Assembly: GCA_032718475.1 (NCBI GenBank)
Contig: JAUCBJ010002013.1
Coordinates: forward strand, 1 to 42,029
Direction of reading: 5' to 3'
Length of the DNA: 42,029 nucleotides
Source of the DNA: Nemertoderma westbladi
Lineage: Eukaryota > Xenacoelomorpha > Nemertodermatida > Nemertodermatidae
In this document: positions 31,505 through 41,674 of the stretch, piece by piece
Numbering within the stretch: the first letter of the stretch is position 1
Layout of the letters: each line of letters opens with the position of its first letter
Translations under genes and position numbers: made by a program
Notes under the pieces: generated by a model
What the model was told of the DNA's origin: nothing
The model's database searches: none
What the model saw: only the letters and a program-made list of their open reading frames with translations

Positions 31505-32209
31505 TCAGACTGATTCATTAGAATCAACGTTATGCGTCATCTCAAACCCCAATTGAACCGAATCATTCACAGTCGACTCAGGTTGAAATGAGACGTTTAA
31601 TAGTGATCCAGCTAACCCAGGTGAAATGTGGTCGTTCCTCGGCGACCCAGTTGGAACCGGAACGTTCCTCATTTCCCCAGGGGTAACATGATCGCTCCTC
31701 TGCGACCCTGTTGGAACGGGATCGTTCCTCATTGACCCCGGCGAAACGTGATCGTTCCTCATCGACCCTGGCGAAAGGTGATCGTTCCTCATCGACCCAG
31801 GCTGAACGTGATCGTTCCTCATCGACCCAGATGGAACGAGATCGTTCCTCATCGACACAGACGGAACGAGATCTTTCCTCATTGACCCTGGCGAAACGTG
31901 ATCGTTCCTCATCGACCCAGGCTGAACGTGATCGTTCCTCATCGACCCAGGCTGAAAATGATCGTTCCTCATCGACCCAGATGAAACGAGATCGTTCCTA
32001 ATCGACACGGGCGGAACGTGATCGTTCCTCATCCACACAGGCGGAACGTGATCTTTCCTCATCGACCCAGGCGAAACGAGATCGTTCCTCATCAACCCAG
32101 GCAGAACGTGATCATTCCTCACCGACCCAGGTGGAATGTGATCGTAGAAGGTTGAGTTGTGAATGAAGGAGGAGAGAGCCCTTTTGACGTCAGTTTGTAA
32201 GTATTGCGC
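31505..32209 (-). CDS. decapeptide-repeat ORF upstream of LINE ORF2
   Basis: The frame is open from 32209 to a TGA at 31505-31507, in the same frame as LINE ORF2 and 12 codons before it. The first 30 codons (including LQTDVKRALSSFIHNSTF) are unique. Then come 17-18 copies of a 10-residue unit of the type MRNDHVSPGS. A short acidic tail follows. There is no zinc knuckle, coiled coil or RRM as in known LINE ORF1 proteins. It may be an ORF1 replaced by minisatellite expansion, a repeat in the 5' UTR that happens to be open, or an N-terminal extension cut off by the TGA. Confidence 0.45.
   Translation of the reverse strand, partial: AQYLQTDVKRALSSFIHNSTFYDHIPPGSVRNDHVLPGLMRNDLVSPGSMRKDHVPPVWMRNDHVPPVSIRNDLVSSGSMRNDHFQPGSMRNDHVQPGSMRNDHVSPGSMRKDLVPSVSMRNDLVPSGSMRNDHVQPGSMRNDHLSPGSMRNDHVSPGSMRNDPVPTGSQRSDHVTPGEMRNVPVPTGSPRNDHISPGLAGSLLNVSFQPESTVNDSVQLGFEMTHNVDSNESV
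31620..32150. repeat. 30-bp minisatellite, about 17-18 copies
   Basis: Plus-strand units read ATCGTTCCTCATCGACCCAG followed by GCGAAACGTG-type variants. The unit length of 30 keeps the coding frame on both strands; variants include ATCTTTCCTC and AACGAG. Confidence 0.92.
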
Positions 32210-32318
32210 CTACAGCGTGCGACTAGCTTTTTCGAGTAGCTAGTGCCCGGGATTGTTATTTTTGATTAAAATCACCAAATAGTATAACAGCGATACACCA
32301 AAATTGTTATATTCGTAA

Positions 32319-32545
32319 GGCCCCCCCTCACACGGAGCAACTTGTTTCTGCAACTTGTTTCTGAAACAAGTTGCTGGACCCCCTCACACACAGAAACTTG
32401 TTGCTGCAACTTGTTTCCGAAACTTGTTTCTGTGTGTGAGGAGTCCAGCAACAAGTTGCAGAAACAAGTTTCAGAAACTTGTTTCTGTGTGTGAGGGGGT
32501 CCAGCAACAAGTTGCTGGACATTTTTAAAAAGTTCTATCCCCAGC
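32319..32545 (+). repeat. Harbinger left end with nested inverted repeats
   Basis: The outer ~100 bp match the right end in inversion. Further in, the sequence repeats CTCACACACAGAAACTTGTT and its complement, so this end is itself nearly palindromic. It looks like a related short element inserted in, or duplicated from, the TIR. Confidence 0.85.
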
Positions 32546-32804
32546 AACTTTTTTAAAACTTTTATTACATTTTTATACTAGCTAATATGCGATAATTTTG
32601 GTGATTTGATATTATATATAAATGACTGGACATGTTAGCTATCTATTTTGAAATAATTACATATGTCCCTATTATTGTAATCGTATGTGGGAATAAATAC
32701 ATCTGCTGTTAAGGAAACAGCTTTCTAGAAATCCTCACGCACTATTATAGCTCTGTAGGCCTAATACAGGTACGCTGAAAGTGACTGACTTAGAAATTAT
32801 GTGG

Positions 32805-34287
32805 GGCGAGCCACGAAGTTGGCGGAGCCTTAGCGAATTGACACTGTTAGGGGGTGGGTCAATTTATGCAAATAGTTGTCGTCGTCGTCGTTGTCGTCGT
32901 CGTTGTCGTCGTCGTCGTCGTCGTCGTCGTTACGATTTTGACATGCTAATAACTTTGTCGGATTTAAAGCTGCCAAGTTGAAAATTTGTAGGTATCAATA
33001 TGAGCAAAAGTTGAGATTTTTGAGAGACTTTCAGACACCATCAGTGCAATGGTCTCCCGCTAGAGGGCCACATGTCTAAACGGGTGGGTCAATTTATGCA
33101 AATAGTTGTCGTCGTCGTCGTCGCGTCGTCGTTGTCGTCGTCGTCGTCGTCGTTACGATTTTGACATGCTAATAACTTTGTCGGATTTAAAGCTGCCAAG
33201 TTGAAAATTTGTAGGTATCAATATGAGCAAAAGTTGAGATTTTTGAGAGACTTTCAGACACCATCAGTGCAATGGTCTCCCGCTAGAGGGCCACATGTCT
33301 AAACATTAAATGCCCTCCCATTTCTTTGCTTTTAATCCGTTTAAGCTGAAACTTGGCAGATATGTATTAGACCATTAGCTGTGACTTTCAAAGGAGGCGA
33401 ATCCATCTGCAGTTCTCCAGTCTGTCGCTAGAGGGCCAAAGGTCTGAAAGTGAAATCGTTGTCGTCGTTACGATTTTGACATGCTAATAACTTTGTCGGA
33501 TTTAAAGCTGCCAAGTTGAAAATTTGTAGGTATCAATATGAGCAAAAGTTGAGATTTTTGAGAGACTTTCAGACACCATCAGTGCAATGGTCTCCCGCTA
33601 GAGGGCCACATGTCTAAACATTAAATGCCCTCCCATTTCTTTGCTTTTAATCCGTTTAAGCTGAAACTTGGCAGATATGTATTAGACCATTAGCTGTGAC
33701 TTTCAAAGGAGGCGAATCCATCTGCAGTTCTCCAGTCTGCCGCTAGAGGGCCAAAGGTCTGAAAGTGAAATCGTTGTCGTCGTTACGATTTTGACATGCT
33801 AATAACTTTGTCGGATTTAAAGCTGCCAAGTTGAAAATTTGTAGGTATCAATATGAGCTAAAGTTGAGACGTTTGAGAGACTTTCAGACACCATCAGAGC
33901 AATAGTCTCCTGCTAGAGGGCCACATGTCTAAACGTTAAATGTCCTCCCATTTCTTTGCTTTTAATCCATTTATGCTGAAATTTGGCAGATATGTACTAG
34001 ACCATTAGCTGTGACTTTGAAAGAAGGAATTGAATTGAATTGAAGGCTAATCCGTGTGCAGTTCTTCAGTCTGCCGCTAGAGGGCGAAATGTTTGAAAGT
34101 GAAATCTTTCTCCCATCTCGTTATTTATGATCCGTTCAAGCTGAAACGTAGCAGATATGTAGTAGAAGTCGGCCTGAGTCTTTGGTGGGCAGTAAACGGT
34201 CTGGAGTCCTCCAGTCTGCCGCTAGAGGGCGAAATGTATAACTAAGTATAATTAAGTCACGTGCTGCGCGAAGGCCCCACTTCGTGT
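32805..34287 (+). repeat. 315-bp tandem array inside a TIR-bounded repeat
   Basis: TACGATTTTGACATGCTAAT occurs at 32931, 33154, 33469 and 33784, spacings 223, 315 and 315 bp. Each unit continues with TTGTCGGATTTAAAGCTGCC, TCTCCCGCTAGAGGG and, in long units, a second half with CCATTTCTTTGCTTTTAATC. The array starts with CACGAAGTTGGCGGAGCC (32812) and ends with GGCCCCACTTCGTG (34274-34287); the first and last bases pair as imperfect inverted ends. A (GTC)n run fills 32878-32930. It is a noncoding dispersed repeat nested in the Harbinger element. Confidence 0.85.
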
Positions 34288-34711
34288 ATATTATTACGTA
34301 TTACTGTAGCTAAACTAAAAAGCCATTCAGCCGTACGTTACAGGGTTGTTATCAATTATCTGTAGGGAGGACATTAATAGATAAATAAGGGACTAATAGT
34401 GCAGTTAAGCATACACCCAACCAAATTTGTTTATATTAGCTTGTTTTTGCAAATTTTTTAAGAATCTTCTACATATTAGCTATTTATTTACTAAAGAAAT
34501 ATTAGTGTTTTATAACAAATATTTTTTGCACATGAGCAATTTTCGAAATCATTAATAAATAAGAAAATATATGTAGAATATCAAATAATCTAGCAAGTGC
34601 AGTATACAAAATGTGCTATGGTGTGTAAAGGTACGCATACTGCACCAGTAGTACCATAAATATTACTGATAGTAACAATGTGTTGGCAAGCTGTATTTTT
34701 CGAGGTGTTTG

Positions 34712-35039
34712 TTATTATACATTTTATTATAAGAAGGGATCAAGGGGTCTTAACCTCGAATGATAAGTTTATTTTACCGAAAATAACTTATCTTTTATTG
34801 GCGCAATTGTAGGACTAATCCCATCACAAGCGTACTTTTTAACCTTTTTAATATGAGATATTAATTTCAAGAAAAATTACGCGATTCCTAAATTTGTACA
34901 CTACCCGGTTAAAAAGTACGCTTGTGATGGGATTAGTCCTACAATTGCGCCAATAAAAGATAAGTTATTTTCGGTAAAATAAACTTATCATTCGAGGTTA
35001 AGACCCCTTGATCCCTTCTTATAATAAAATGTATAATAA
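34712..35039. repeat. perfect 133-bp inverted repeat with 62-bp loop
   Basis: 34712-34844 is the exact reverse complement of 34907-35039 by base-by-base reading. A 14-bp direct repeat ATAAATATTACTGA lies at 34656-34669 and 35036-35049. The structure ends 92 bp upstream of the MADF start codon. Confidence 0.95.
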
Positions 35040-35131
35040 ATATTACTGACAAATAGTTCTAAAATAATAATATTATATATTTAGTAATATTATTAAACTT
35101 TTTAAAACGTCGAGATAACAGGCTGTTTGGG

Positions 35132-35630
35132 ATGGAGTGGACAATAGCCAAAGTGAATGAATTAATTTTAGCAGTAGAGAACAGACCTGAACTTTGGAAT
35201 ATTTTCCTGGAAGAGTACAAAGATCGCGTTAAAAGAGAGATAGGATGGCAAGATGTGGCCAAGGAAATTCAAGTAGATCGAAAGGGGGTGAGTTTGTGCT
35301 CGTATTAATTATTGAACATATATATTATACATACAGTTGATTTATATTTAACAGTTAAATTTTAGCATATATTTATTTTAACATAATATATTTAATAAAT
35401 AATTTAAATGCCTATGTAACAATATACAGTAAATTATAATATTTATTGTTTTTTTACAGGTGGAAAAGAAATTTCACATTCTTCGGACACAGTTTAATAA
35501 TGAAGGAAAGAAGTTAAGTAGGATGAAAAGTGGATCTGGGGCAGAAGAACGGCCCAGCAGATGGAACTATTACGGGGCTCTATCGTTCCTCAAGAGTGGG
35601 ATGAAACGAAGAGAGGGGAACTCGACACCG
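35132..35630 (+). CDS. Harbinger MADF-domain protein, exons 1-2
   Basis: Exon 1 is 35132-35287 (ATG to donor GTGAGT) and exon 2 is 35460-35630 (acceptor TTTTTTTACAG to donor GTAAGC), joined in phase 0, 109 codons. They encode a MADF (Myb/SANT-like) DNA-binding domain: LILAVENRPELWN at 11-23, IGWQDVAKEI at 37-46, RWNYYGALSFLK near 87-98. In Harbinger elements such proteins help the transposase find the TIRs and enter the nucleus. The end of the gene is not certain: without the last splice the frame closes at 35693, while the good donor at 35631 predicts a further exon that would have to lie beyond the antisense transposase exon. Confidence 0.75.
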
Positions 35631-36394
35631 GTAAGCTATGCATATGCATGTCTATATTGCCACTCTACCTCTCCACTCAGAGACATAAAATAATCCGTGA
35701 ATTCACTTCGAACGTCCTTCGCACGTCCTGGCGCGAGAATCCCAAAGCTGCTTTCGACCATGCGGCGTGCTCTGCTCAACCTGTAGTTGAAGACTCTTTG
35801 AGCAATATATTTGGTTTTAAAAGGAAATGGCTTCATCATGTTTTCATGTAGAGCGAAAGCATCATCCGCCACAATGACGTAGGGGGAAGAAGTTGACCGC
35901 CCATGAAGCGGGGACGGCAGCGGAAGATTCAATGTCCCCCTTTTAAGTCCATCTGCAAGATTTGTTCCTCCGAATACCCCACCGTCAGACACCCTGCCAT
36001 TGCAACCAACATCCACAAAGATAAATTTATATTCCGCGTCAACAAGGCCGAGAAGTACAATACTGTGACTTCCTTTATAGTTATAGAAATAACTTCCAGC
36101 ATTGGGGGGAGCACGAATTACCACATGCTTTCCATCTAGCGCCCCTAAACAATGAGGGAAGTCCCACAGTTGACCGGCACCACATAGGCATTAGTTGACC
36201 ATAGGCATTCGATATTGCCATCCAATCTGATTGTTCTTTCGGAAACTGGAAAATATATATATAGAAATTGTATATTAAATGGGGAATATTTTAGGCTCGT
36301 TAAGTCAAAGAATGCCTGTTTACCACCACGGGTGATCTTCCACAGTAAACCCTTCTACTCTGATTGCCAAGTTGCTTACTCTGATACCCAATCG

Positions 36395-36532
36395 ACCACT
36401 GAAGGTTGAAAGCCGGGTTTGGTCTAGGCTGCAGCATTTAAAGCATTTTGCCCAAACAGTGCTGACCACTCTAGGGATCGAACCAGTGCCTCTTGATTGG
36501 ATGCCCGGGAATGGCACCACTAGTCTAAACTG
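36395..36532 (-). repeat. possible tRNA-derived SINE fragment
   Basis: On the minus strand GGTTCGATCC (near 36480) fits a pol III B box, and TAGACTAGTGG, about 40 bp upstream, weakly fits an A box. Spacing is slightly short. It sits in the intron between transposase exons 2 and 3, next to the MITE. Confidence 0.35.
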
Positions 36533-37088
36533 GGTATTAGTATTGCCTGTGACCCCACTTTTTGATGAAAAAAACTAGCTAGTAATTTATGATATACTAG
36601 CTACATATGTTGGTATTATGTTTGCCCCACTCAAGTTCTACATTCTGGAACATTTTTCTTGTGTTGCTATGGTAACCAAGTGTTGTAAATAATGATTTAT
36701 TGAAGGTTAATCGAATATGTTATTTAATGAATATAACAATGTAAATTGATTAGTTTTTTGTTTTTGAACTGAATTAAACAGATTTCTATAATTCGCTATT
36801 GTTTATTAGTGTTATCAGTTTGCTGAATGGGGCCTCCCTATTGTAATTTCGCAAGTTTACACGCAAAATTAAGCAATTTTATTGTACATAAATTTTCAAA
36901 ACTAACATTCTTAAAACGCCTTTTTTCTCCAAAAGGGTAATGGCAACTGTCAAATAACATTCTGGAACATCGCAATAGATCGTTCTATCTAGTTAGTTTT
37001 TTTTCAGTTTAGTTAGACTCTATCTAAATAGACTATCTAGTTAGTTTTTTTCATCAAAAAGTGGGGTCACAGGCCATACTAATACCCC
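36533..37088. mobile_element. MITE inside the transposase intron
   Basis: The ends pair over about 50 bp: GTATTAGTATTGCCTGTGAC on the left and the mirror of GTATTAGTATGGCCTGTGAC on the right, both continuing CCCACTTTTTGATG. AAACTG flanks both sides (36527-36532, 37089-37094) as a candidate target duplication. There is no coding region. It lies between transposase exons 2 and 3. Confidence 0.75.
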
Positions 37089-38414
37089 AAACTGCTGCTT
37101 TTTGCATATTAAAAATTTAATAAAAATTAATACGATTAAATACATTATATTATTAACTTAAGTGTAAATATTATTTATTATACTATATTTTATACAGTTG
37201 TTGGGGGACTTAATACAACAGGAATCCGAAGATTTACAATCGCAGGAAGAGGTTATTAATTTAAGTTTTAATTATTGTCTTAAATTGTTTGAATTAATGA
37301 TAGTTTTAATTATCAATTAATTTTAATTTATTAATTCATTAGCAATTGCACGGCAGACTATGGGAACGATTCCTGAAATAGTATTGGGTGGTATGCGAAA
37401 TATATACGATAAACTTTCGTAGGAGTCACCTGTGATGAAAAATAATAATAAATTATAAAATTATAAGTAATGTGGTCTAAAAAAAATATTTTTCAAAATT
37501 GATAGCTAACACGTGACCAATAACATTTATAAAAAAATAAGCCAAAACTAGCTAGTATAATAAATCGATGTCATGGAAATTACTTTGAAATTTAGTTCAA
37601 CATTATTTTTTTTGTTGAGAAAAAAAGTGTTATTTTTTTGTCAAACTTGTTAACGAGTTTGACAAAAAAGTGACTTTCCAACAAATGAAGTAAATTATTG
37701 CACTTACCTGAAACCAAGAAACGGATTGTTAAAGTCAAACGCTCCTTTGCCGAGATGGCATCTCTCATCATTGTATCCTGCTTTGTAATCTTAGGTCCAA
37801 CAATGAGTAAAATACTCTCTAGATCTTCAGCAGTCATTCTCAGGAATGAACGCAACTGCTGTGGATCTTCTATGGCTAGTTCTCTCATGAGAGCTCCGTG
37901 AGCTCCCAAAGTTTGACGTCCCTGGATCCATGGGCGAACCCAGTGCCGTCTCTTCTCCCTTTGGTAGTGGTTGAAAACCACAATGGATGCCACAACACGA
38001 CGACGTTGATGGTCTATTCGAGACATAGACCTGTAGTTGATACGTAGTGTTTGTTTAAAATATATAATGCATAAATTGTACAGGGGAATCAAAATTTGTG
38101 CCGGCTATGAAATACAGAGAGATGTTGGCATTTTTATTATATTTTTTTACAATCACATGAAATTTTCAATGTGTTAACTAAGTAATGTTTGCCCTCAGGA
38201 TAGCTAATAAATTACGGATGTACACCTATTGTTTAGAACGCTTTGGATAAAATATGAACAAAACCCAACCGCTAATATGTGATAAAAACCGTTCTGGAAA
38301 ATAATTTCACTAATGCAACTCTAGATATTTAACAAAAAATTGTCTTCATAACACAGGAATATTGCTAGGTTTATTGTTACAGTAGCTACAGTATTATTTG
38401 AAAATATTCGTTAT

Positions 38415-38577
38415 TTTCTTCAGCAACAAGTTTCTGTGTGTGAGGGGGGTCCAGCAACAAGTTGCAGAAACAAGTTTCGGAAACAAGTTGCAGAAACAAG
38501 TTTCTGTGTGTGAGGGGGTCCAGCAACAAGTTTCAGAAACAAGTTGCAGAAACAAGTTGCTCCGTGTGAGGGGGGCC
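38415..38577 (-). repeat. Harbinger right end
   Basis: Inverted partner of the left end: repeated AAACAAGTTGCAG / GTGTGTGAGGGGGTCCAGC modules end in the terminal GGCC next to the TAA duplication. Confidence 0.88.
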
Positions 38578-40100
38578 TAACACACACACACAGACACGCC
38601 TCTTGAGATCTAAGCTGGATTACTGACTACGATAGGCTTACAGTACGACTATTCTTATTATTTGAGGAGATATTTGGTATTTGTTTTACAGGCATAGAGG
38701 CACCCTTTTGACTGCTACTTTCCTGTCAGCAGTATTGTTTTACGCTAGTGTCGTTGACACGCTAGCTCGTATATACCCATATAAATCACACTGCGGCAAA
38801 TTTACAGTATTTTAGGTCCATTAGCGTAGTTAGGATTCGCTACACACGGGGATTGTTTTCCCATGAATTTGGTCTGTATCTGTAGATGTACATCTGCCCC
38901 ACCGGTTAGAGGCCGGGCATCCTGTTTGTCTAGTTCGCCCGGGCATTTGATTCGCCCAAGTATTAGAAGAGACATCAGGCTCCGTTCCTCGCCAGTAGTA
39001 GTTTGCGTACTTAGTATCTGTTTGTTTAGACACCCTGGACTGGGATTTCTTGTCAGATACTGTATGAGCCCATATACACTGGTGGATTCTACAGTAAGGT
39101 ACTGTACTTCGTTACTAGGATCCGGTAGGTGGTATACTACTGGTCTTCAATCTCCGTTGATTATTATTATCAACTACAGTAGTAGGAGTATGGGCGGCTC
39201 GGCGACAGTTAGTCCTGAGATACTGTCTGGGTGACACCTCCCAATTAGGCTAATTAGACCCTAACTGACGGGTGTCATCAATCAATTAGTACATTTAATC
39301 CCTAATAGGTGTCTTACGACTCCTAATTAGGGTTTAATTGATTATCCTAATTAATCAGACTGTCTAGCGCCCTAACACCCAATGAGTCATGAGTGATGAC
39401 TAACTGTCGCCTGTGACACCTATGCTCTTTTATTTATTGGTACTTACAGTCCAGCTCACCAACAGAGTGCCATCGGATCCGATCTGAACCGATCGGATCC
39501 AACAGCTTCAAACACTTTCAGACAAACTCCAACAGTCCAACAACTTCAAACAGATTCAGACAGTTTCAAACAGATTCAGACAGAGTCAGACAACTTCCAA
39601 CAACCTGTCAATCACTCCACCCACACTCAACCGCAACCCCAACTCAACTCCCATCTTCTTGCGCGCAGATAGAATGAAAGCGTTTGAAACTACTAAAGGA
39701 ACTCCATTCATAAAGCCACAATAACGACAGAGTGGACTGGCCACTGGCGGCGCCCTTGAACATTCCCACTGTAACTTAAGCTGACCTGAAGGAACAGCCC
39801 ATTAGTGAGGTCGGTATTTCTCTTTATTACTGCCGCTATCTTTGAATAACACAATAGCAGAAAGCTAACCAGTGGTCTACCCCCAATACAAGAAAGACAA
39901 GTTGGCTACCATTGAAATGAATGGGGAATGGAATTCTGTGTTCACATACTAATGTTTCTTTGGGTTGGTCTAGAGCCATACAATAGAGCTTTACGGAAAT
40001 ACACTTCCAAAGAGTCAAGCAGTGGCGGTATAGGTCCAAAATGCCCATGTAGAATTTCTTCGAATAAGGCTCAATTTCTTTAAGTTACATTAATTAAAAT
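38578..40100. other. spacer with short repeats
   Basis: A (CA)n run follows the Harbinger element (38580-38592). At 39231-39421 a segment is flanked by GTGACACCT in direct orientation and contains several CCTAATTAG-type inverted repeats. At 39500-39600 a loose CAAACAGATTCAGACAG repeat occurs. A weak 70-codon minus frame (39836-40048) has no motif. No gene is recognised. Confidence 0.45.
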
Positions 40101-41674
40101 GTGAGGTCTGATCAAGAAACCGACCTACGGTTACAAAAAATAATTTTGTGTTTTTTTCTTGATTCAAATACACATTTTTATGCTGAATCGAACACTGAAA
40201 TCAGATTTCAAATCCGATAAAGTGTTGTTGAGATATTGAGTTTTGAAAATTAGTAGTCTTATTACCAAATTTTAACAAAGTTTTGAGAAAAACACCTTTC
40301 AAGTTAGGAGAGTTTCAAACGTTCCCGCCAATTTTCTGTAATTGGGGGTATTTTCAAATGAAAACTTTTACGATATTTCAAAGCAGACTTGTAAAAAATT
40401 AGGTATATACGTCAGAATTCTGATACACATCAGTGAATGGACCTTAGGCGACAATTTTTTAATTGTTATTTCTATTGGAGGTGACTCTGTCTGTTTGTCT
40501 GAATACTTGTCTGTTTGTCTGTCAAAAATGTAACAAATAAATAAATAAAGCACCAACACCTACATTTTTTTGCTATTGGGATTTTATTTGCCGATGATTT
40601 CAAATACGATATTGGTTTTCACTATATACCGATTCTAGACGATTGTCTACATGTCAGTCAGTCTGTCTGTTTTTGGTATGTCTGTCTGTCTGTTAAAATT
40701 TAAGAAGCGCACAAACTATTCAAAATTTGTGTTATGGGGTTTTTCTGGGTGGTGATAACATTTAAAATGTCACTGGGTGGTAATTACAGTTAAAATTTAC
40801 TTTTTCAGTTTGAAGAAATCTAGACGTTCTGTCTGTCTGTCTGTCTGTCTTTCTGTCTGTTTGTCTGTAAAAATTGAGAACTAAATCAAATTAACAAACA
40901 AATTTATTTATGGGGTTTTCTTGGTCGGTGACTTCATTTCCGATATCTATTTTTACTTTTGATTGATTATTTAATGTTTGTACGTTTGTCTGTACAATTA
41001 TGGGGTTTTCTTAGTCGGTGATTTCATTTCACCCAAAAGCTAAACATTTTGTTAGATTTCATGTTTCCATAATTTTTGACAGACAAACCGACACACAGAC
41101 AGACAGACAGACTGACTAACACGAATTCAGACAAGCAGGATCGCGTCAAACCCATAAATCGACATTGGAAATGGAATCGCCTTCCGAGAAAACCCCCAAA
41201 GCAAAATAGTTTGTTAGATATCATGTTTCCCTAATTTTTGACAGACAAACGGACACACAGACAGTCAGACAAACAGACTGATCGACAGTCTGTGATCCGT
41301 CAGCCGTGGAAAGTAACAATTGAAATTAAATCACTGAACAGGAAAACTCATAGCAAAAATTATCCTGTAGGACAAATACAATTATAGTATTTTGAAAAAG
41401 TAATACTACTGTTACTGAATCTTACAAATAATTGGCCACTTATTTATAATAATTTCAAAATGAGTGAGGTCTACAAAAAATCAAATAACTCCAAAACTAA
41501 AATAGATATGAAAATTTCGTTTACAGTTTCAGAATTAGCAAAAAATTCTGATCTAGAAAAAGTAAAAAAATAAAATTCGATATTTTAATACCAAATGAAC
41601 TATTTTGACTTCAACCTCTAATTATGTGAAATAATATTTTGCAACGGTAGGTCGATTTCTTGATCAAACCTCAC
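40101..41674. mobile_element. 1.57-kb TIR element with quasi-palindromic GTCTGT arrays
   Basis: GTGAGGTCTGATCAAGAAAC (40101-40120) pairs with the mirror of GTGAGGTTTGATCAAGAAAT at 41655-41674; similarity continues for about 45 bp. AAAT occurs on both outer sides (40097-40100 and 41675-41678) as a candidate duplication. Inside, GTCTGTCTGT arrays alternate with GGGGTTTTCTTGGTCGGTGA-like units in the left half. From about 41030 the same units appear inverted (CAGACAGACAG). No coding region is present; I do not recognise the family. Confidence 0.75.

Larger units (their letters stand above)
28081..32250 (-). mobile_element. CR1/L2-like LINE, near full length
   Basis: On the minus strand the element runs from a minisatellite-bearing 5' part (about 32250) through a 983-codon endonuclease and reverse transcriptase ORF, and a 400-bp AT-rich 3' part, to a pentanucleotide tail. 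The tail reads (CTAAA)n on the minus strand, seen as five TTTAG plus one variant at 28081-28110. The 5' boundary is approximate; the Harbinger element starts at 32319. No target duplication was identified. Confidence 0.8.
35636..38026 (-). pseudogene. Harbinger DDE transposase (HARBI1-like), three exons, frameshifted
   Basis: Exon 1 (38026-37708, donor GTAAGT) carries the N-terminal domain with HWVRPWIQGRQTLGAHGALM and GPKITKQDTMMRDA. Exon 2 (37429 to about 37327, acceptor TTTCATCACAG) encodes DSYESLSYIFRIPPNTISGI, but I found no good donor and its frame closes at 37324-37326. Exon 3 (36245-35636, acceptor TTTTCCAG) carries the catalytic residues: Asp in GALDGKHV (near 36135), Asp in VIVADDAF, and Glu in RRMVESSFGIL. 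Near 36180-36205 a partial duplication of AATGCCTATG...GGTCAACT adds a length not divisible by three and places TAA just upstream of the core. The product would be nuclear and would cut at the TIRs. This copy is broken. Confidence 0.82.
32319..38577. mobile_element. PIF/Harbinger DNA transposon
   Basis: The ends are inverted copies starting GGCCCCCCCTCACACGGAGC (left) and its mirror ending GCTCCGTGTGAGGGGGGCC (right). Each is flanked by TAA (32316-32318 and 38578-38580), the 3-bp target duplication expected of this superfamily. Inside are a Harbinger DDE transposase (minus) and a MADF-domain protein (plus), the usual two-gene content. Length is 6259 bp. It also hosts an older or nested repeat array (32805-34287), a perfect hairpin (34712-35039) and a MITE (36533-37088). 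The transposase frame is broken, so this copy is probably not autonomous. Confidence 0.92.

Noticed and set aside
37198-37420. Plus-strand third and fourth exons for the MADF gene
   Set aside because: The stretch at 37327-37429 is explained by transposase exon 2 on the minus strand; the plus-strand frame there is its shadow, and the 37198 segment alone lacks a good donor.
38863-39234. Plus-strand 123-codon ORF
   Set aside because: No motif, no splice context and unusual Cys/Ser/Arg composition; probably chance.
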